Shown here piece after piece: positions 35,289-45,220 of a DNA stretch of 64,000 bases (position 1 is the stretch's first letter; each line of letters begins with the position of its first letter). The stretch spans positions 1 to 64,000 of the forward strand of contig JALHPU010000005.1 of assembly GCA_022842325.1 (NCBI GenBank), in the 5' to 3' direction. This DNA is from Sulfuritalea sp. Its GTDB lineage: Bacteria > Pseudomonadota > Gammaproteobacteria > Burkholderiales > Rhodocyclaceae. The translations under genes were made by a program, and so were the position numbers. The notes under the pieces are model-generated. The model made no database searches and was not told the origin of the DNA. It saw only the letters and a program-made list of their open reading frames with translations.

Positions 35289-36126
35289 TGGAAAGCTGTG
35301 CGCAGAAAAAGAAATACGCTGCCAAGGACTACAAGTCCGAGCTGAAGCCGATCTGGTGTCCGGGCTGCGGCGACTACACCGTGCTCAACGCCATCACCCG
35401 CGCCCTGGCCGAACTCGCGCTGCCACCCGAGGAAGTCGCCGTCGTCTCCGGCATCGGCTGCTCATCGCGGATTCCGGCCTACACCAGCGTGTATGGCTTC
35501 CACGGCGTGCATGGCCGCGCCCTGCCGGTGGCCACCGGACTCAAGCTGGCACGCCCCGACCTGACGGTGCTGGTCACCGGCGGCGACGGCGACGGCTTTT
35601 CGATCGGCGGCAACCATTTCCTGCACGCCTGCCGGCGCAATGTCGACATCACCTACATCGTCATGGACAACCAGGTCTATGGCATGACCAAGGGCCAGGC
35701 CTCGCCGACAACCGCGCCCGACTGGGAAGGCAGCAAGCTGACTCCGGAAGGCACCGGCATCAATCCCTTCCAGCCGCTGGTGGTCGGCCTCGCCTCGGGT
35801 GCCAACTTCATCGCCCGGGTTTCCAGCAGCGACCCGATCAACATGGCCAAGATCATGGTCGAAGCCATCCAGCATCCGGGCTTCTCGCTGGTGCAGGTGC
35901 TCAGTCCCTGCGTCACATTCCGCCCCGAACAGCAGGAATGGCGCGACACGGTGCGCACCGCAGTGGTGGACTACACCGACGACGCCGCGCGCGCCGCACG
36001 CCGCCTGATGACCGACGACGGCTTCAACGTCGGCAAGGTGCTCTACAAGGGCAGCCGGCCGCCCTATCGCCCGGAATTCGAGAGTTCCAACGGATCGATC
36101 GCGGAACTCGAAGCGAGGTTCGCGCT

Positions 36127-36130
<4 letters not shown>
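35288..36130 (+). CDS. korB: 2-oxoacid:acceptor oxidoreductase, beta subunit (TPP-binding)
   Basis: The 280-residue protein has the beta-subunit hallmarks: IWCPGCGDYTVLNAI, GIGCSSRIPAY, and the thiamine diphosphate motif GGDGDGFSIGGNHFLHA...DNQVYGMTKGQ. It carries thiamine diphosphate and an Fe-S cluster and, with the gamma-alpha chain, oxidatively decarboxylates 2-oxoacids to acyl-CoA, or decarboxylates them to aldehydes. It starts one base inside the korA stop and overlaps the next gene by four. Confidence 0.92.
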
Positions 36131-36961
<831 letters not shown>

Positions 36962-37016
36962 GCGCAACATCCGTAAAACAAGGTCGCCCCGAGGCGACCC
37001 ACCGGAGGAGTGGCAA

Positions 37017-39341
37017 ATGGGAATCAGGGAAAAGCTGGAGCGACTCGTCGCCCGCATGCACGACACGCCGCAGTACAACTCGCAGGGCGCCGTACTCTTC
37101 GTCGACCTGGAACAGAAGAAGACGCTGAAGAAATACCTGCCGCTGGAGGTGCTGAAGAACTTTCTCGGCGGCCGGGGCGCCAACATGTGGCTGCTCTACA
37201 ACCTGGTCGAAGAGGAGCGCGATGCGCTCGATCCCGAGATCCCGCTGATCTTCGGTTCCGGCGTGCTGACCAGCAGCATGCCCTCGGCCACGCGCGGCAA
37301 CATCACCAGCAAGTCGCCCGACAGCTACGCGATCCTCGACGCCAACGCCGGCGACTACTTCCCGTCATTCCTGCGCTGCCACGGCTACGACCATGTCGTG
37401 CTCTACGGCCGCTCGACCGCCTGGACCCTGCTCAAGATCGCCTACGAGTCGGTCGAGTTGGTCGACGCCGCGCCCTACGTCGGCCTCGACAACCTCGACA
37501 TGGCCGCGGCGATCCAGCGCGACTTCAACTGCGTCGAGCGCGAGGACATGGCGCTGGCCCGCATCACCACCTCGGGCGAGAACCAGGTGCTGTGCAGCGG
37601 CATCATGGGCGGCATCAAGGCGATCTGGGCGCGCGGCGGCGGCGGCGCCAAGATGGGTTCGCTAAGGCTCAAGGGCATCATGATCCACGGCGCGCCGAAG
37701 GACCTGCAGCCGGTGCAGCCGATGGCCAAGTACAACAAGCTCATCGGCAAGAAGATCATCGGCACCAGCGTGATCAAGAACGCGCTGAAAATGGTCGGCA
37801 CGCCCTTCCTCTACAAGCCCAGCCGCGTGCTCTGCGCCCTGGGCACCAAGAACAACCAGCAGACCAGCTGGAAGCCGACGCTGGATGCCGACAACTTCGA
37901 TCCCTATCGTCCCGGCATGGATGGCTGCTACCTCTGCCCCGTGCATTGCCGCAACCAGAACGACATGACCCCCGGCGCCGCCAGCGGCTGGGGCGCCGCG
38001 GCGCTCAAGGGCCTCACCGGCAACGCCAGCTACGACAAGGCGCAAGCCGAGGTCGAGCACGGCAAGCAGCGCACCTACAACGGCATCCACAACGACGGAA
38101 AATTCGACCGGTACGACAAGGGCGACGGCCCCGAGTACGTGACGGTCGGCAAGTTCGGCCCGATGATCGGCATCGCCGAGCCGGAACAGGTGCTGCGCCT
38201 CAACAACATCCTCAACGACCTCGGGCTCGACTCGGCCTCCACCGGCAGCTCCATCGCCTGGGCCATGGAACTGTACCAGCGCGGCATCATCACGCAGAAG
38301 GAAACCGGCGGGCTGGACCTCACCTGGGGGAATTACGAGCTGATCGAAAAGCTCCTGTTCATGACCGCGAAGCGCGAAGGCTTCGGCGACACCATCGCCG
38401 ACTCGGCACGCGCGGTCGAGCGCGGCAAGTATCCGCAGGAGGCGCTCGACTATCGCATGACGGTCAAGGGCCTGTTCCAGTCCGATCCGCACGACTCGCG
38501 CATCCTCAAGGCCTTTGCGCTGGGCCTCTCGGTCGCGACGCGTGGCATGGACCACCTGAGGAACCGCGTCACGCTGGAAATCAATGCGCGCATCAACGAC
38601 GATCCGGCGTTCAAGACCGCCTTGTATAACGGCACCGTATCGGCCCAGCCCAACAGCTACGAAGGCAAGGAATACGCGGTCAGGAAGTGCGAGAACAATT
38701 ACGCCGTCGGCGATTCGGTCGGCATGTGCCGCTTCAACACCAAGCTGTTCAACTCGCCGACCCTGCCCGACCTCAACGACTTCGCCACCCAGCTCACCTC
38801 GCTCACCGGCGAAACTTTCGTCGAGAGCGAACTGGACGAGATCGGCCGCAACGTCACGGGCATCGAGCGCATGCTTAACTTCCGCTTCGGCCTGCGCGCC
38901 AAGGACGACACCCTGCCCCGCCGCTGGTTCGAGGAAGCCCTGACCGAGGGTCCCTTCGCCGGCGAAAAGATCGAGCGCAAGGAGTTCGACGGCATGAAGA
39001 CGCGCTTCTACGCGCTGACCGGCCTCAACGCCGAAGGCACACCGGCCACCGAATGGCACGAAAAGCTGTCGCGCGCGATCACCGGCTTCGCGGTGCGCGT
39101 CGATCTGCCGAAATCGCTGCCGGGCGCACCGGAAAATTCTGTGGTGATCGACGAACAGGTAAGCGACGTCACCGCACTGCGCCAAGCCCTGCTGCGCAAG
39201 CTGCCTGAAGCGGCCGCTGACCTCAACGACAGTTCGTGGAACATCGCCGTCAATGGCGACATGGTCCTCTCCGGTGAAGGCGCGGTGCGCATTGCCAGCG
39301 GCGATCGCGTCACGCTGGTGCCCATCATCGCCGGCGGCTGA
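37017..39341 (+). CDS. Tungsten-type aldehyde:ferredoxin oxidoreductase with C-terminal MoaD-like domain (AOR-1)
   Basis: Residues 1-690 form an AOR family enzyme: GGRGANMWLLYNL and ATRGNITSKSP near the N-terminus, the cluster motif CYLCPVHC (Cys304, 307, 311) and a fourth Cys at 571 (VGMCRFNT), which together bind [4Fe-4S] beside the bis-pterin tungsten cofactor. Residues 690-774 look like a MoaD/ThiS ubiquitin-like domain ending IIAGG, with NGDMVLSGEGAVRIASGD typical of MoaD. AORs oxidise aldehydes to acids with ferredoxin, or the reverse. Known AORs of about 610-620 residues lack this tail. GGAGGAGTGGCAA precedes ATG 37017. The substrate is unknown; an aromatic aldehyde is likely from context. 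Confidence 0.92.
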   Translation: MGIREKLERLVARMHDTPQYNSQGAVLFVDLEQKKTLKKYLPLEVLKNFLGGRGANMWLLYNLVEEERDALDPEIPLIFGSGVLTSSMPSATRGNITSKSPDSYAILDANAGDYFPSFLRCHGYDHVVLYGRSTAWTLLKIAYESVELVDAAPYVGLDNLDMAAAIQRDFNCVEREDMALARITTSGENQVLCSGIMGGIKAIWARGGGGAKMGSLRLKGIMIHGAPKDLQPVQPMAKYNKLIGKKIIGTSVIKNALKMVGTPFLYKPSRVLCALGTKNNQQTSWKPTLDADNFDPYRPGMDGCYLCPVHCRNQNDMTPGAASGWGAAALKGLTGNASYDKAQAEVEHGKQRTYNGIHNDGKFDRYDKGDGPEYVTVGKFGPMIGIAEPEQVLRLNNILNDLGLDSASTGSSIAWAMELYQRGIITQKETGGLDLTWGNYELIEKLLFMTAKREGFGDTIADSARAVERGKYPQEALDYRMTVKGLFQSDPHDSRILKAFALGLSVATRGMDHLRNRVTLEINARINDDPAFKTALYNGTVSAQPNSYEGKEYAVRKCENNYAVGDSVGMCRFNTKLFNSPTLPDLNDFATQLTSLTGETFVESELDEIGRNVTGIERMLNFRFGLRAKDDTLPRRWFEEALTEGPFAGEKIERKEFDGMKTRFYALTGLNAEGTPATEWHEKLSRAITGFAVRVDLPKSLPGAPENSVVIDEQVSDVTALRQALLRKLPEAAADLNDSSWNIAVNGDMVLSGEGAVRIASGDRVTLVPIIAGG

Positions 39342-39395
39342 AAAGCCCGAATACGTTGCGCCACGAATGCCACACTCACAGACGGTGACACTCAC

Positions 39396-40691
39396 ATGAC
39401 ATTTTTCGACGAAGCGACCGAAACCCTGCCGCGCGAGCAACTGGCGGCACTGCAACTGAGCAAGCTGCAGGCGATGATGACCGAGTTGTGGGACCGCAAC
39501 ATGTTCTACACCGCGAAATGGAAAGCGGCAGGCGTCGCGCCCGCCGCCATCCGCAGCATGGACGACCTGACCAAGCTGCCCTTCACCAAGAAGGGCGAGC
39601 TGATGGAAGACCAGGCCGCCCACGGCCCCTTCGGCAGCAACCTGACCTACCCGGTCGAGGCCTACGTGCGCATGCACCAGACCTCGGGCACCACCGGCGT
39701 ACCGCTAAAGGTGATGGACACCCACGAATCCTGGGAATGGTGGGGCCGCTGCTGGGGCCATGTGCTGGCCGGCGCCGGCGTCACCGCCTCCGACCGCCTG
39801 TTCATGGCCTTCGCCTTCGGCCCCTTCATCGGCTTCTGGGCCGCCGTCGAAGGTGCGCGCAAGATCGGCGCGGTGATGATCCCCGGCGGCGGGCGTGACT
39901 CACAGCAGCGCCTCGAACTGATGCGCGAAGCCGGCGCCACGGTGCTGTGCTGCACGCCGACCTATGCCCTGCGCCTGGCCGAGGTGGCCCACGAAATCGG
40001 CTTCGACATCAACTCGATTCCGATGAAGGCCACGGTGCATGCCGGCGAACCCGGTGCCAACATACCGGCGACCAAGCAGCGCATCGAAAGTGCGTGGACC
40101 GCCAAGTGCTTCGACCATGCCGGCGCCTCGGAAGTCGGCGCCCATTCCTTCGAATGCCACGTACAGCCCGGCGGCACGCACCTGATCGAAAGCGAGTACA
40201 TCGCCGAAGTCATCAATCCGCTGACCGGTGAGGCCGTGGCGCCCGGGGAACGCGGCGAACTGGTGATCACCAATCTCGGACGCTGGGGCTTCCCGGTGAT
40301 TCGCTACCGCACCGGCGACCTGGTGCGCGTCAATCTCGACCGCTGCGAATGCGGCCGCACCTCGCTGCGCTTCGAGGGCGGCATCCTCGGCCGTGCCGAC
40401 GACATGGTCACGGTGCGCGGCGTCAATGTCTTCCCCGCCGGCGTCGAGAACATCATCCGCAAGTTCGCTGAAGTGGACGAGTTCCGCATCACGGTGAACA
40501 AGGTCAAGCAGATGGACGAGATGGACATCGAGGTCGAACTCTGCGAGGGCGCCGATCCCGAGGTGGTGCATGAGATTGCCATCAAGCTCGATTCGATGCT
40601 GGCCTTTCGTCCGCGTGTGCATCATGTCGCGCGCAACGCCCTGCCGCGCTTCGAAATGAAGGCCAAGCGTTTTCACGTGAAGCTCGAATAG
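39396..40691 (+). CDS. PaaK-like aryl-CoA ligase (AMP-forming)
   Basis: The 431-residue protein belongs to the phenylacetate-CoA ligase family: nucleotide loop QTSGTTGVPLKV, HAGEPGA, and the C-terminal hinge region RCECGRTSLRFEGGILGRADDMVTVRGVNVFP (positions about 320-352). It would form the CoA thioester of an aromatic or arylacetic acid from ATP and CoA. Its position after the AOR suggests it activates the acid the AOR makes. No strong ribosome site is visible before ATG 39396 (GACGGTGACACTCAC). Confidence 0.9.
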   Translation: MTFFDEATETLPREQLAALQLSKLQAMMTELWDRNMFYTAKWKAAGVAPAAIRSMDDLTKLPFTKKGELMEDQAAHGPFGSNLTYPVEAYVRMHQTSGTTGVPLKVMDTHESWEWWGRCWGHVLAGAGVTASDRLFMAFAFGPFIGFWAAVEGARKIGAVMIPGGGRDSQQRLELMREAGATVLCCTPTYALRLAEVAHEIGFDINSIPMKATVHAGEPGANIPATKQRIESAWTAKCFDHAGASEVGAHSFECHVQPGGTHLIESEYIAEVINPLTGEAVAPGERGELVITNLGRWGFPVIRYRTGDLVRVNLDRCECGRTSLRFEGGILGRADDMVTVRGVNVFPAGVENIIRKFAEVDEFRITVNKVKQMDEMDIEVELCEGADPEVVHEIAIKLDSMLAFRPRVHHVARNALPRFEMKAKRFHVKLE

Positions 40692-40744
40692 GTCGACGGC
40701 ACCAGGAGTCGGCGCCGACAGCACGGTGCCGGCGATCCCTGCAT

Positions 40745-40774
40745 TTGACTCACGGCATTTTCAGCGGTCATAAT
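40745..40774 (+). promoter_or_regulatory. Sigma-70 promoter of the marR gene
   Basis: TTGACT (40745-40750) and CATAAT (40769-40774) are separated by 18 bases, giving a start near 40781 and a leader of about 48 bases. Confidence 0.55.
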
Positions 40775-40828
40775 CGGGCAGCGAATCCAGCAAATTCGCA
40801 CACCTCTTCGAATCGACCAGAATCCGCC

Positions 40829-41293
40829 ATGCCCGCTACCTCCGCTGCCAAAAGGAAATCCTCCATCGACTACGGGCTGCTACCCGAGCTGGTCGGCTAC
40901 CAGCTGCGCATGGCCCAGATCGCCCTGTTCCGCGATTTCGCCCAGGGTCCTGGCGAAGAGGATGTGACGCCCGGCCTGTTCGGCGTGCTGGTCATCATCG
41001 AAGCCAATCCCGACCTCAAGCAGAGCGAACTGGCCCGCGCCACCCATCTCGATCGCTCGACGGTGGTTACCGTGATCGACAATCTGGAACGACGCGGCCT
41101 GGTCGAACGCCGGGTCGCCCTGCATGACCGCCGTTCCAACGCGATCCGCCTGACTGCCGCGGGCAGCACGCTGCTGCGCAAGCTCAAGCGCCAGGTCAGC
41201 CAGCACGAAAAGCGCCTGCTGGAAAATTTCAGCGACTCCGAGCGCGCGACCTTCATCGGCCTGCTGCGGAAGGTATTCCCCCAGCATCGCTAA
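40829..41293 (+). CDS. MarR-family transcriptional regulator
   Basis: The 154-residue protein has the MarR winged helix: LKQSELARATHLDRSTVVTVIDNLERRGLVERR, then the wing HDRRSNAIRLTAAGSTLL. Such proteins are dimeric repressors released by aromatic acids or their CoA esters. It lies between the ligase and the second AOR, both in the same direction. A motif shared by the promoters before korA and before the second AOR is its likely operator. ATG 40829 gives the standard length; the frame extends 28 codons into the promoter. Confidence 0.93.
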   Translation: MPATSAAKRKSSIDYGLLPELVGYQLRMAQIALFRDFAQGPGEEDVTPGLFGVLVIIEANPDLKQSELARATHLDRSTVVTVIDNLERRGLVERRVALHDRRSNAIRLTAAGSTLLRKLKRQVSQHEKRLLENFSDSERATFIGLLRKVFPQHR

Positions 41294-41336
41294 AGCAGGA
41301 CCACCACCTCGGCGGGCGGCCCCGTTGCGGCCGATA

Positions 41337-41369
41337 ATGATGGACATCCAATCATTTATGTCGTATACT
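41337..41369 (+). promoter_or_regulatory. Promoter with overlapping candidate MarR operator before the second AOR
   Basis: TGGACA (41341-41346) and TATACT (41364-41369), 17 bases apart, are a strong sigma-70 promoter. An imperfect palindrome with arms AATGAT and ATCATT (41336-41356) covers the -35 box, so a bound repressor would block polymerase. Most of this motif recurs at 33399-33419. Confidence 0.65.
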
Positions 41370-41407
41370 AAAAGCCATTGCCGGACCACGGCCACGGAGT
41401 ATTGGCG

Positions 41408-43732
41408 ATGAGCGTCAGAGACAAGATAGACCAGTTGTGCGCACGCATGCACGACGCGCCGCAGTACCCGACCCAGGGCGCGGTGCTGTTCGTCGATCTC
41501 GAGCGCCGCGCGACCCGCAGCAAGTACCTTCCCGCCGAAATCATGCGCAGCTTCCTCGGCGGCCGCGGCGCCAACATGGTGCTGCTCTACAACCTGCTGG
41601 ACGAGAACAAGGACGCGCTCGATCCCGAGGTGCCCCTGATCTTCGGCGCCGGCACGCTGACCGGCAACATGCCCTCGGCCACACGCGGCAACTTCACCAG
41701 CCGTTCACCCGACAGCTACGCCTTCCTCGATGCCAGCGCCGGAGACTATTTCCCCGCCTTCACCAAGCGCCTCGGCTACGACCATATCGTGCTGTACGGC
41801 CTGGCCGCACAATGGACGCTGCTGAAAATCTCGCATGACGCGATCGAGTTCCTCGACGCGACGCCTTACGTCGGCCTCGACAACCTGGATACGGCCGCCG
41901 CCATCGAGCGCGACTTCGACTGCACCGAACGCAAGGACATGGCGCTGGCGCGCATCACCAGCGCCGGCGAGAATCTGGTGCTGTGCAGCGGCATCATGGG
42001 CGGCATCAAGTCGATCTGGGCGCGCGGCGGCGGCGGCGCCAAGATGGGCGCGCTGCGCCTGAAAGCCATCATGATCCACGGCAAGCCCGCCGAGGCGCCG
42101 ATGGCGAAGGAACTCAAGGCCCACAACAAGATCGTCGGCAGGAAGATCACCTCGACCTCGGTGATCAAGAACGCGCTGAAGCAGGTCGGCACGCCCTTCC
42201 TCTACAAGCCTTCGCGCGTGCTCGGCGCGCTGGGCACGATGAACAACCAGACCACCGCCTGGCACGAGTCGCTCGATGCCGACAATTTCGATCCCTACCG
42301 GCCGGCGATGGACGGCTGCTTCAAGTGCCCGGTGCAATGCCGCAACCAGAACGACATGACGCCGGAGGGCAAGGGCGGCTGGGGTTCGGCCGCGCTGATG
42401 GGGCTCAAGGGCAATGCCAGCTACGACAAGGCCCAGGCCGACGTCGACCACCACAAACTGCGCACCTATAACGGCATCAAGGGCGACGGAAAGTTCGACA
42501 AGTACGACAAGGGCGACGGCCCCGAGTATGTGACCCTCGGCAAGTTCGGCCCGATGATCGGCCTGCGCGAGCCCGAGCAGGTGCTGCGCCTGAACAACAT
42601 CCTCAACGACCTCGGCCTCGACTCCGCCTCGACCGGCAGCGCGATTTCCTGGGCCATGGAACTCTGGCAGCGCGGCATCATCGACGCCAGCCATACCGGC
42701 GGCCTCGACCTGTCCTGGGGCAATTACGAGACGATCGAAAAGCTGCTGTTCATGACCGCGAAGCGCGAAGGCTTCGGCGACACCATCGCCGACTCGGCGC
42801 GCGCCGTCGACAAGGGCAAATACCCGCGGGCAGCCCTCGAATACCGCATGGCGGTCAAGGGCCTGTTCCAGTCCGACCCGCACGATGCGCGCATCCTCAA
42901 GGCCTTCGCCCTCGGGCTTTCAGTGGCCACGCGCGGCATGGACCATCTGCGCAACCGTGTCACGCTGGAGATCAACGCCCGCGTCAACGACGATGCACCG
43001 TTCAAGGCCCAGCTCTATGGCGGCACCGTGGCGCCGCAGCCGAACAGCTACGAGGGCAAGGAAATCGCCGTGCGCCGCTGCGAGAACACCTTCGCCGTCG
43101 GCGATTCGGTCGGCATGTGCCGCTTCAACACCAAGCTGTTCAACTCGCCGACGCTGCCCGACTGCGGCGACTTCGCCACCCAGCTCAGCACCATGACCGG
43201 CCAGCCGGTGACCGCCGAGGAACTCGACGAAGTCGGGCGCAACATCACCGGGCTCGAACACCTGCTGAATTTCCGCCTCGGCTTGCGTGCGAAAGACGAC
43301 ACCCTGCCCAAACGCTGGTTCGAGGAAAGCATCGACACCGGCCCGTTCAAGGGCGAGAAGATCGACCGCCCGCAATTCGACGCCATGAAGCAGCGCTTCT
43401 ATGAACTGACCGGCCTCAACGCCGAAGGCGTGCCGCACGCCGACTGGCACGAGCGGCTGGCGCTGGCCGCCACCGGCTTCGCGGTACGGGTCGAATTGCC
43501 AAAACCGCTGCCCGGCGCGCCGGAAAAGTCCATCGTCATCGACCAGCCGGTGGCCAACGTCAGCGAACTGCGCAGCGCCCTGCGCCGCTACCTGCCCGAG
43601 GCGCGCTCGTCACTCGACGATCCGACCTGGAACGTCACCGTCAATGGCGAGATGCTGCTGTTCGGCGAATCCGGCAAGGCTTTGCACAGCGGCGACCGCG
43701 TACAGCTGGTACCGATCATTGCCGGCGGCTAG
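41408..43732 (+). CDS. Tungsten-type aldehyde:ferredoxin oxidoreductase with C-terminal MoaD-like domain (AOR-2)
   Basis: It is a 774-residue paralogue of the AOR at 37017-39341, of identical length and with most blocks shared. The Fe-S motif is CFKCPVQC (Cys304, 307, 311) with the fourth Cys in VGMCRFNT. The C-terminal MoaD-like domain is also kept and ends in IIAGG. ATG 41408 is preferred over an upstream start because AOR-1 begins at the same conserved point. It has its own promoter with a candidate MarR site. Two paralogues could differ in substrate or in expression conditions. Confidence 0.92.
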   Translation: MSVRDKIDQLCARMHDAPQYPTQGAVLFVDLERRATRSKYLPAEIMRSFLGGRGANMVLLYNLLDENKDALDPEVPLIFGAGTLTGNMPSATRGNFTSRSPDSYAFLDASAGDYFPAFTKRLGYDHIVLYGLAAQWTLLKISHDAIEFLDATPYVGLDNLDTAAAIERDFDCTERKDMALARITSAGENLVLCSGIMGGIKSIWARGGGGAKMGALRLKAIMIHGKPAEAPMAKELKAHNKIVGRKITSTSVIKNALKQVGTPFLYKPSRVLGALGTMNNQTTAWHESLDADNFDPYRPAMDGCFKCPVQCRNQNDMTPEGKGGWGSAALMGLKGNASYDKAQADVDHHKLRTYNGIKGDGKFDKYDKGDGPEYVTLGKFGPMIGLREPEQVLRLNNILNDLGLDSASTGSAISWAMELWQRGIIDASHTGGLDLSWGNYETIEKLLFMTAKREGFGDTIADSARAVDKGKYPRAALEYRMAVKGLFQSDPHDARILKAFALGLSVATRGMDHLRNRVTLEINARVNDDAPFKAQLYGGTVAPQPNSYEGKEIAVRRCENTFAVGDSVGMCRFNTKLFNSPTLPDCGDFATQLSTMTGQPVTAEELDEVGRNITGLEHLLNFRLGLRAKDDTLPKRWFEESIDTGPFKGEKIDRPQFDAMKQRFYELTGLNAEGVPHADWHERLALAATGFAVRVELPKPLPGAPEKSIVIDQPVANVSELRSALRRYLPEARSSLDDPTWNVTVNGEMLLFGESGKALHSGDRVQLVPIIAGG

Positions 43733-43740
43733 GCTGCAAC

Positions 43741-43775
43741 AAAAGTCGGCGCCGGTGGTACGGCGAAAAACCACG
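43741..43775 (+). repeat. Dispersed REP-like repeat after AOR-2
   Basis: Head AAAAGTCGGCG is followed by GTGGT (43755-43759), which pairs with ACCAC (43770-43774) across ACGGCGAAAA. It lies eight bases after the AOR-2 stop. Confidence 0.7.
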
Positions 43776-43788
43776 AAATCGCGCTCGA

Positions 43789-44637
43789 TCAGCGCTCACC
43801 GGAATTGCGCGACTGCTTGAGCACTTCACCAAGCGTATGCGCCTGCGGCGCATACGCCTGAAACGCGTAGCCGATTGCGCCCAGCGTCAATGCCGTCACG
43901 GCAAACGGCACCAGCGTGCGGCGCACTGCGCTTTCCAGCCAGTGCCGCGTCTGCAGCCCGCGCATGCGACGGTACAAGCTGGCCGAAAGCGCACCATCGA
44001 CCAGAAGTTCGGCAAATAGCGCCGGCGCCAGATAGACGATGTACAGCGTGGCAAACAGCAGTACCGCAGCGAGTGCGGCTATCAGCAAGACGATTACCAG
44101 CGGGACTGCGCCTTCGTCAGCACCGCCGATCACCTCGCCCACCGCTTCACCGACGGAATCGCCGCCGGGCATATTCACCTCGGGCAGGGACGGCGAGGGC
44201 AGCGAGTCGTCGAGTTGAAAACTGCCGGATGCCCCGCCTCCGCCGTACTCCCCGCCACCACCGGAAAAATCCGGCGCGTGTTCCAGGCTGATCGATGCGC
44301 CGTCGTGGCTGCCGCTCGGCAGCGGGATATCGAAAGACCCGTCCAGATAGTCGTCCGCCTTGGTCCGTAGCCACAGCCAGAGCAGGAACAAGAACGCCAG
44401 ATAGGCGCAGCCGACAGCCAGCGGATAGCGCGCCAGCATCGACTCGATGCCGCTATGCAGCAGCGCAAAGGATGACGCCAGACCGGCCACGCCGGTGAGC
44501 GTGACGAGAAAGAACATCTGCAGGCGCGGAAAGCCTTCACCTTCGAGCTTTCCCATCAGGCGCCGTATTTCGCCGCCGCGGGTGAAGCCGCCCTGACGCA
44601 GACCGGTCCTGCGTGCCTCTCTTGATTTGGCTTGCAT
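43789..44637 (-). CDS. Integral membrane protein with glycine/serine-rich central segment
   Basis: The 282-residue protein has two N-terminal membrane segments (MFFLVTLTGVAGLASSFALL and VGCAYLAFLFLLWLWL), a hydrophilic Gly/Ser/Asp-rich middle (FSGGGGEYGGGGASGSF), a third helix pair (VPLVIVLLIAALAAVLLFAT LYIVYLAP region) and a C-terminal helix (TLVPFAVTALTLGAIGYAF). I do not recognise a function. ATG 44637 is the first in-frame start with conserved basic N-terminus; the frame extends further upstream without support. It is convergent with AOR-2 and divergent from dodecin. Confidence 0.75.
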   Translation of the reverse strand: MQAKSREARRTGLRQGGFTRGGEIRRLMGKLEGEGFPRLQMFFLVTLTGVAGLASSFALLHSGIESMLARYPLAVGCAYLAFLFLLWLWLRTKADDYLDGSFDIPLPSGSHDGASISLEHAPDFSGGGGEYGGGGASGSFQLDDSLPSPSLPEVNMPGGDSVGEAVGEVIGGADEGAVPLVIVLLIAALAAVLLFATLYIVYLAPALFAELLVDGALSASLYRRMRGLQTRHWLESAVRRTLVPFAVTALTLGAIGYAFQAYAPQAHTLGEVLKQSRNSGER

Positions 44638-44746
44638 GCGGTATCCAAATAAATGCGCCCCGGATTTAACGCCATATCCATGCCCATGGCAAGGTCGGCA
44701 ACCGGCCCGAACTGGCGGCAAACCTGATCGCCTTGCTCTGCACTAC

Positions 44747-44772
44747 CTGCGGGTCGCCGCCAGCGCCGACTC
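44747..44772 (-). repeat. Dispersed REP-like repeat upstream of dodecin
   Basis: CTGCGG and CCGC-CAG form a short stem around GTCG, followed by CGCCGACTC. It lies about 90 bases before the dodecin start. Confidence 0.6.
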
Positions 44773-44864
44773 CCGCCATTGAGCCTGCATGGTTCAATCG
44801 ATTGGTCTATCATGGATTCGCTGACGCAGAACTCAGCCCAACCAATAGTTCATCGGAGATGACC

Positions 44865-45092
44865 ATGGCAAAGAAATCGAAGAACGATAATCCCGTCTAC
44901 AAGATCGTTGAAGTTGTAGGCTCCAGCCCGACATCCTGGGAAGATGCGGCGCGCGCGGCGGTGGAAGCAGCGGCCAAGACCCTGCGCGACCTGCGCGTGG
45001 CGGAGGTTACCAAGCTCGATATGAAGATCGAGAATGGCAAGGTGGCGGCCTATCGGGCGCGCGTTTCAATGTCCTTCAAGTACGAAGACTGA
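44865..45092 (+). CDS. Dodecin family flavin-binding protein
   Basis: The 75-residue protein has the dodecin pattern (YKIVEVVGSSPTSWEDAARA, then RVAEVTKLDMKIENGKVAAY and ARVSMSFKYED). Dodecins form hollow dodecamers that store or buffer riboflavin and FMN. ATG 44865 follows CGGAGATGACC; upstream in-frame codons lie in a non-conserved leader. Its nearness to a flavin-rich gene set may be accidental. Confidence 0.93.
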   Translation: MAKKSKNDNPVYKIVEVVGSSPTSWEDAARAAVEAAAKTLRDLRVAEVTKLDMKIENGKVAAYRARVSMSFKYED

Positions 45093-45120
45093 CGCCAGGA
45101 AGATTCGCTTCGTGGCCTGC

Positions 45121-45144
45121 AAACGGGGACTGCGGTCCCCGTTT
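45121..45144. terminator. Bidirectional hairpin terminator
   Basis: AAACGGGGAC pairs perfectly with GTCCCCGTTT around TGCG. It lies between the convergent ends of dodecin (stop 45092) and the BamE-like lipoprotein gene (stop 45221), with T- or A-rich flanks on both strands of the stem. Confidence 0.8.
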
Positions 45145-45220
45145 CTTCGTCTGGGCCGACCGTGGCGGGCGAATCCCGGGATGCTGCGCCCCTGTTGCGC
45201 GCAGCCTCGCGGTGCGCCGA

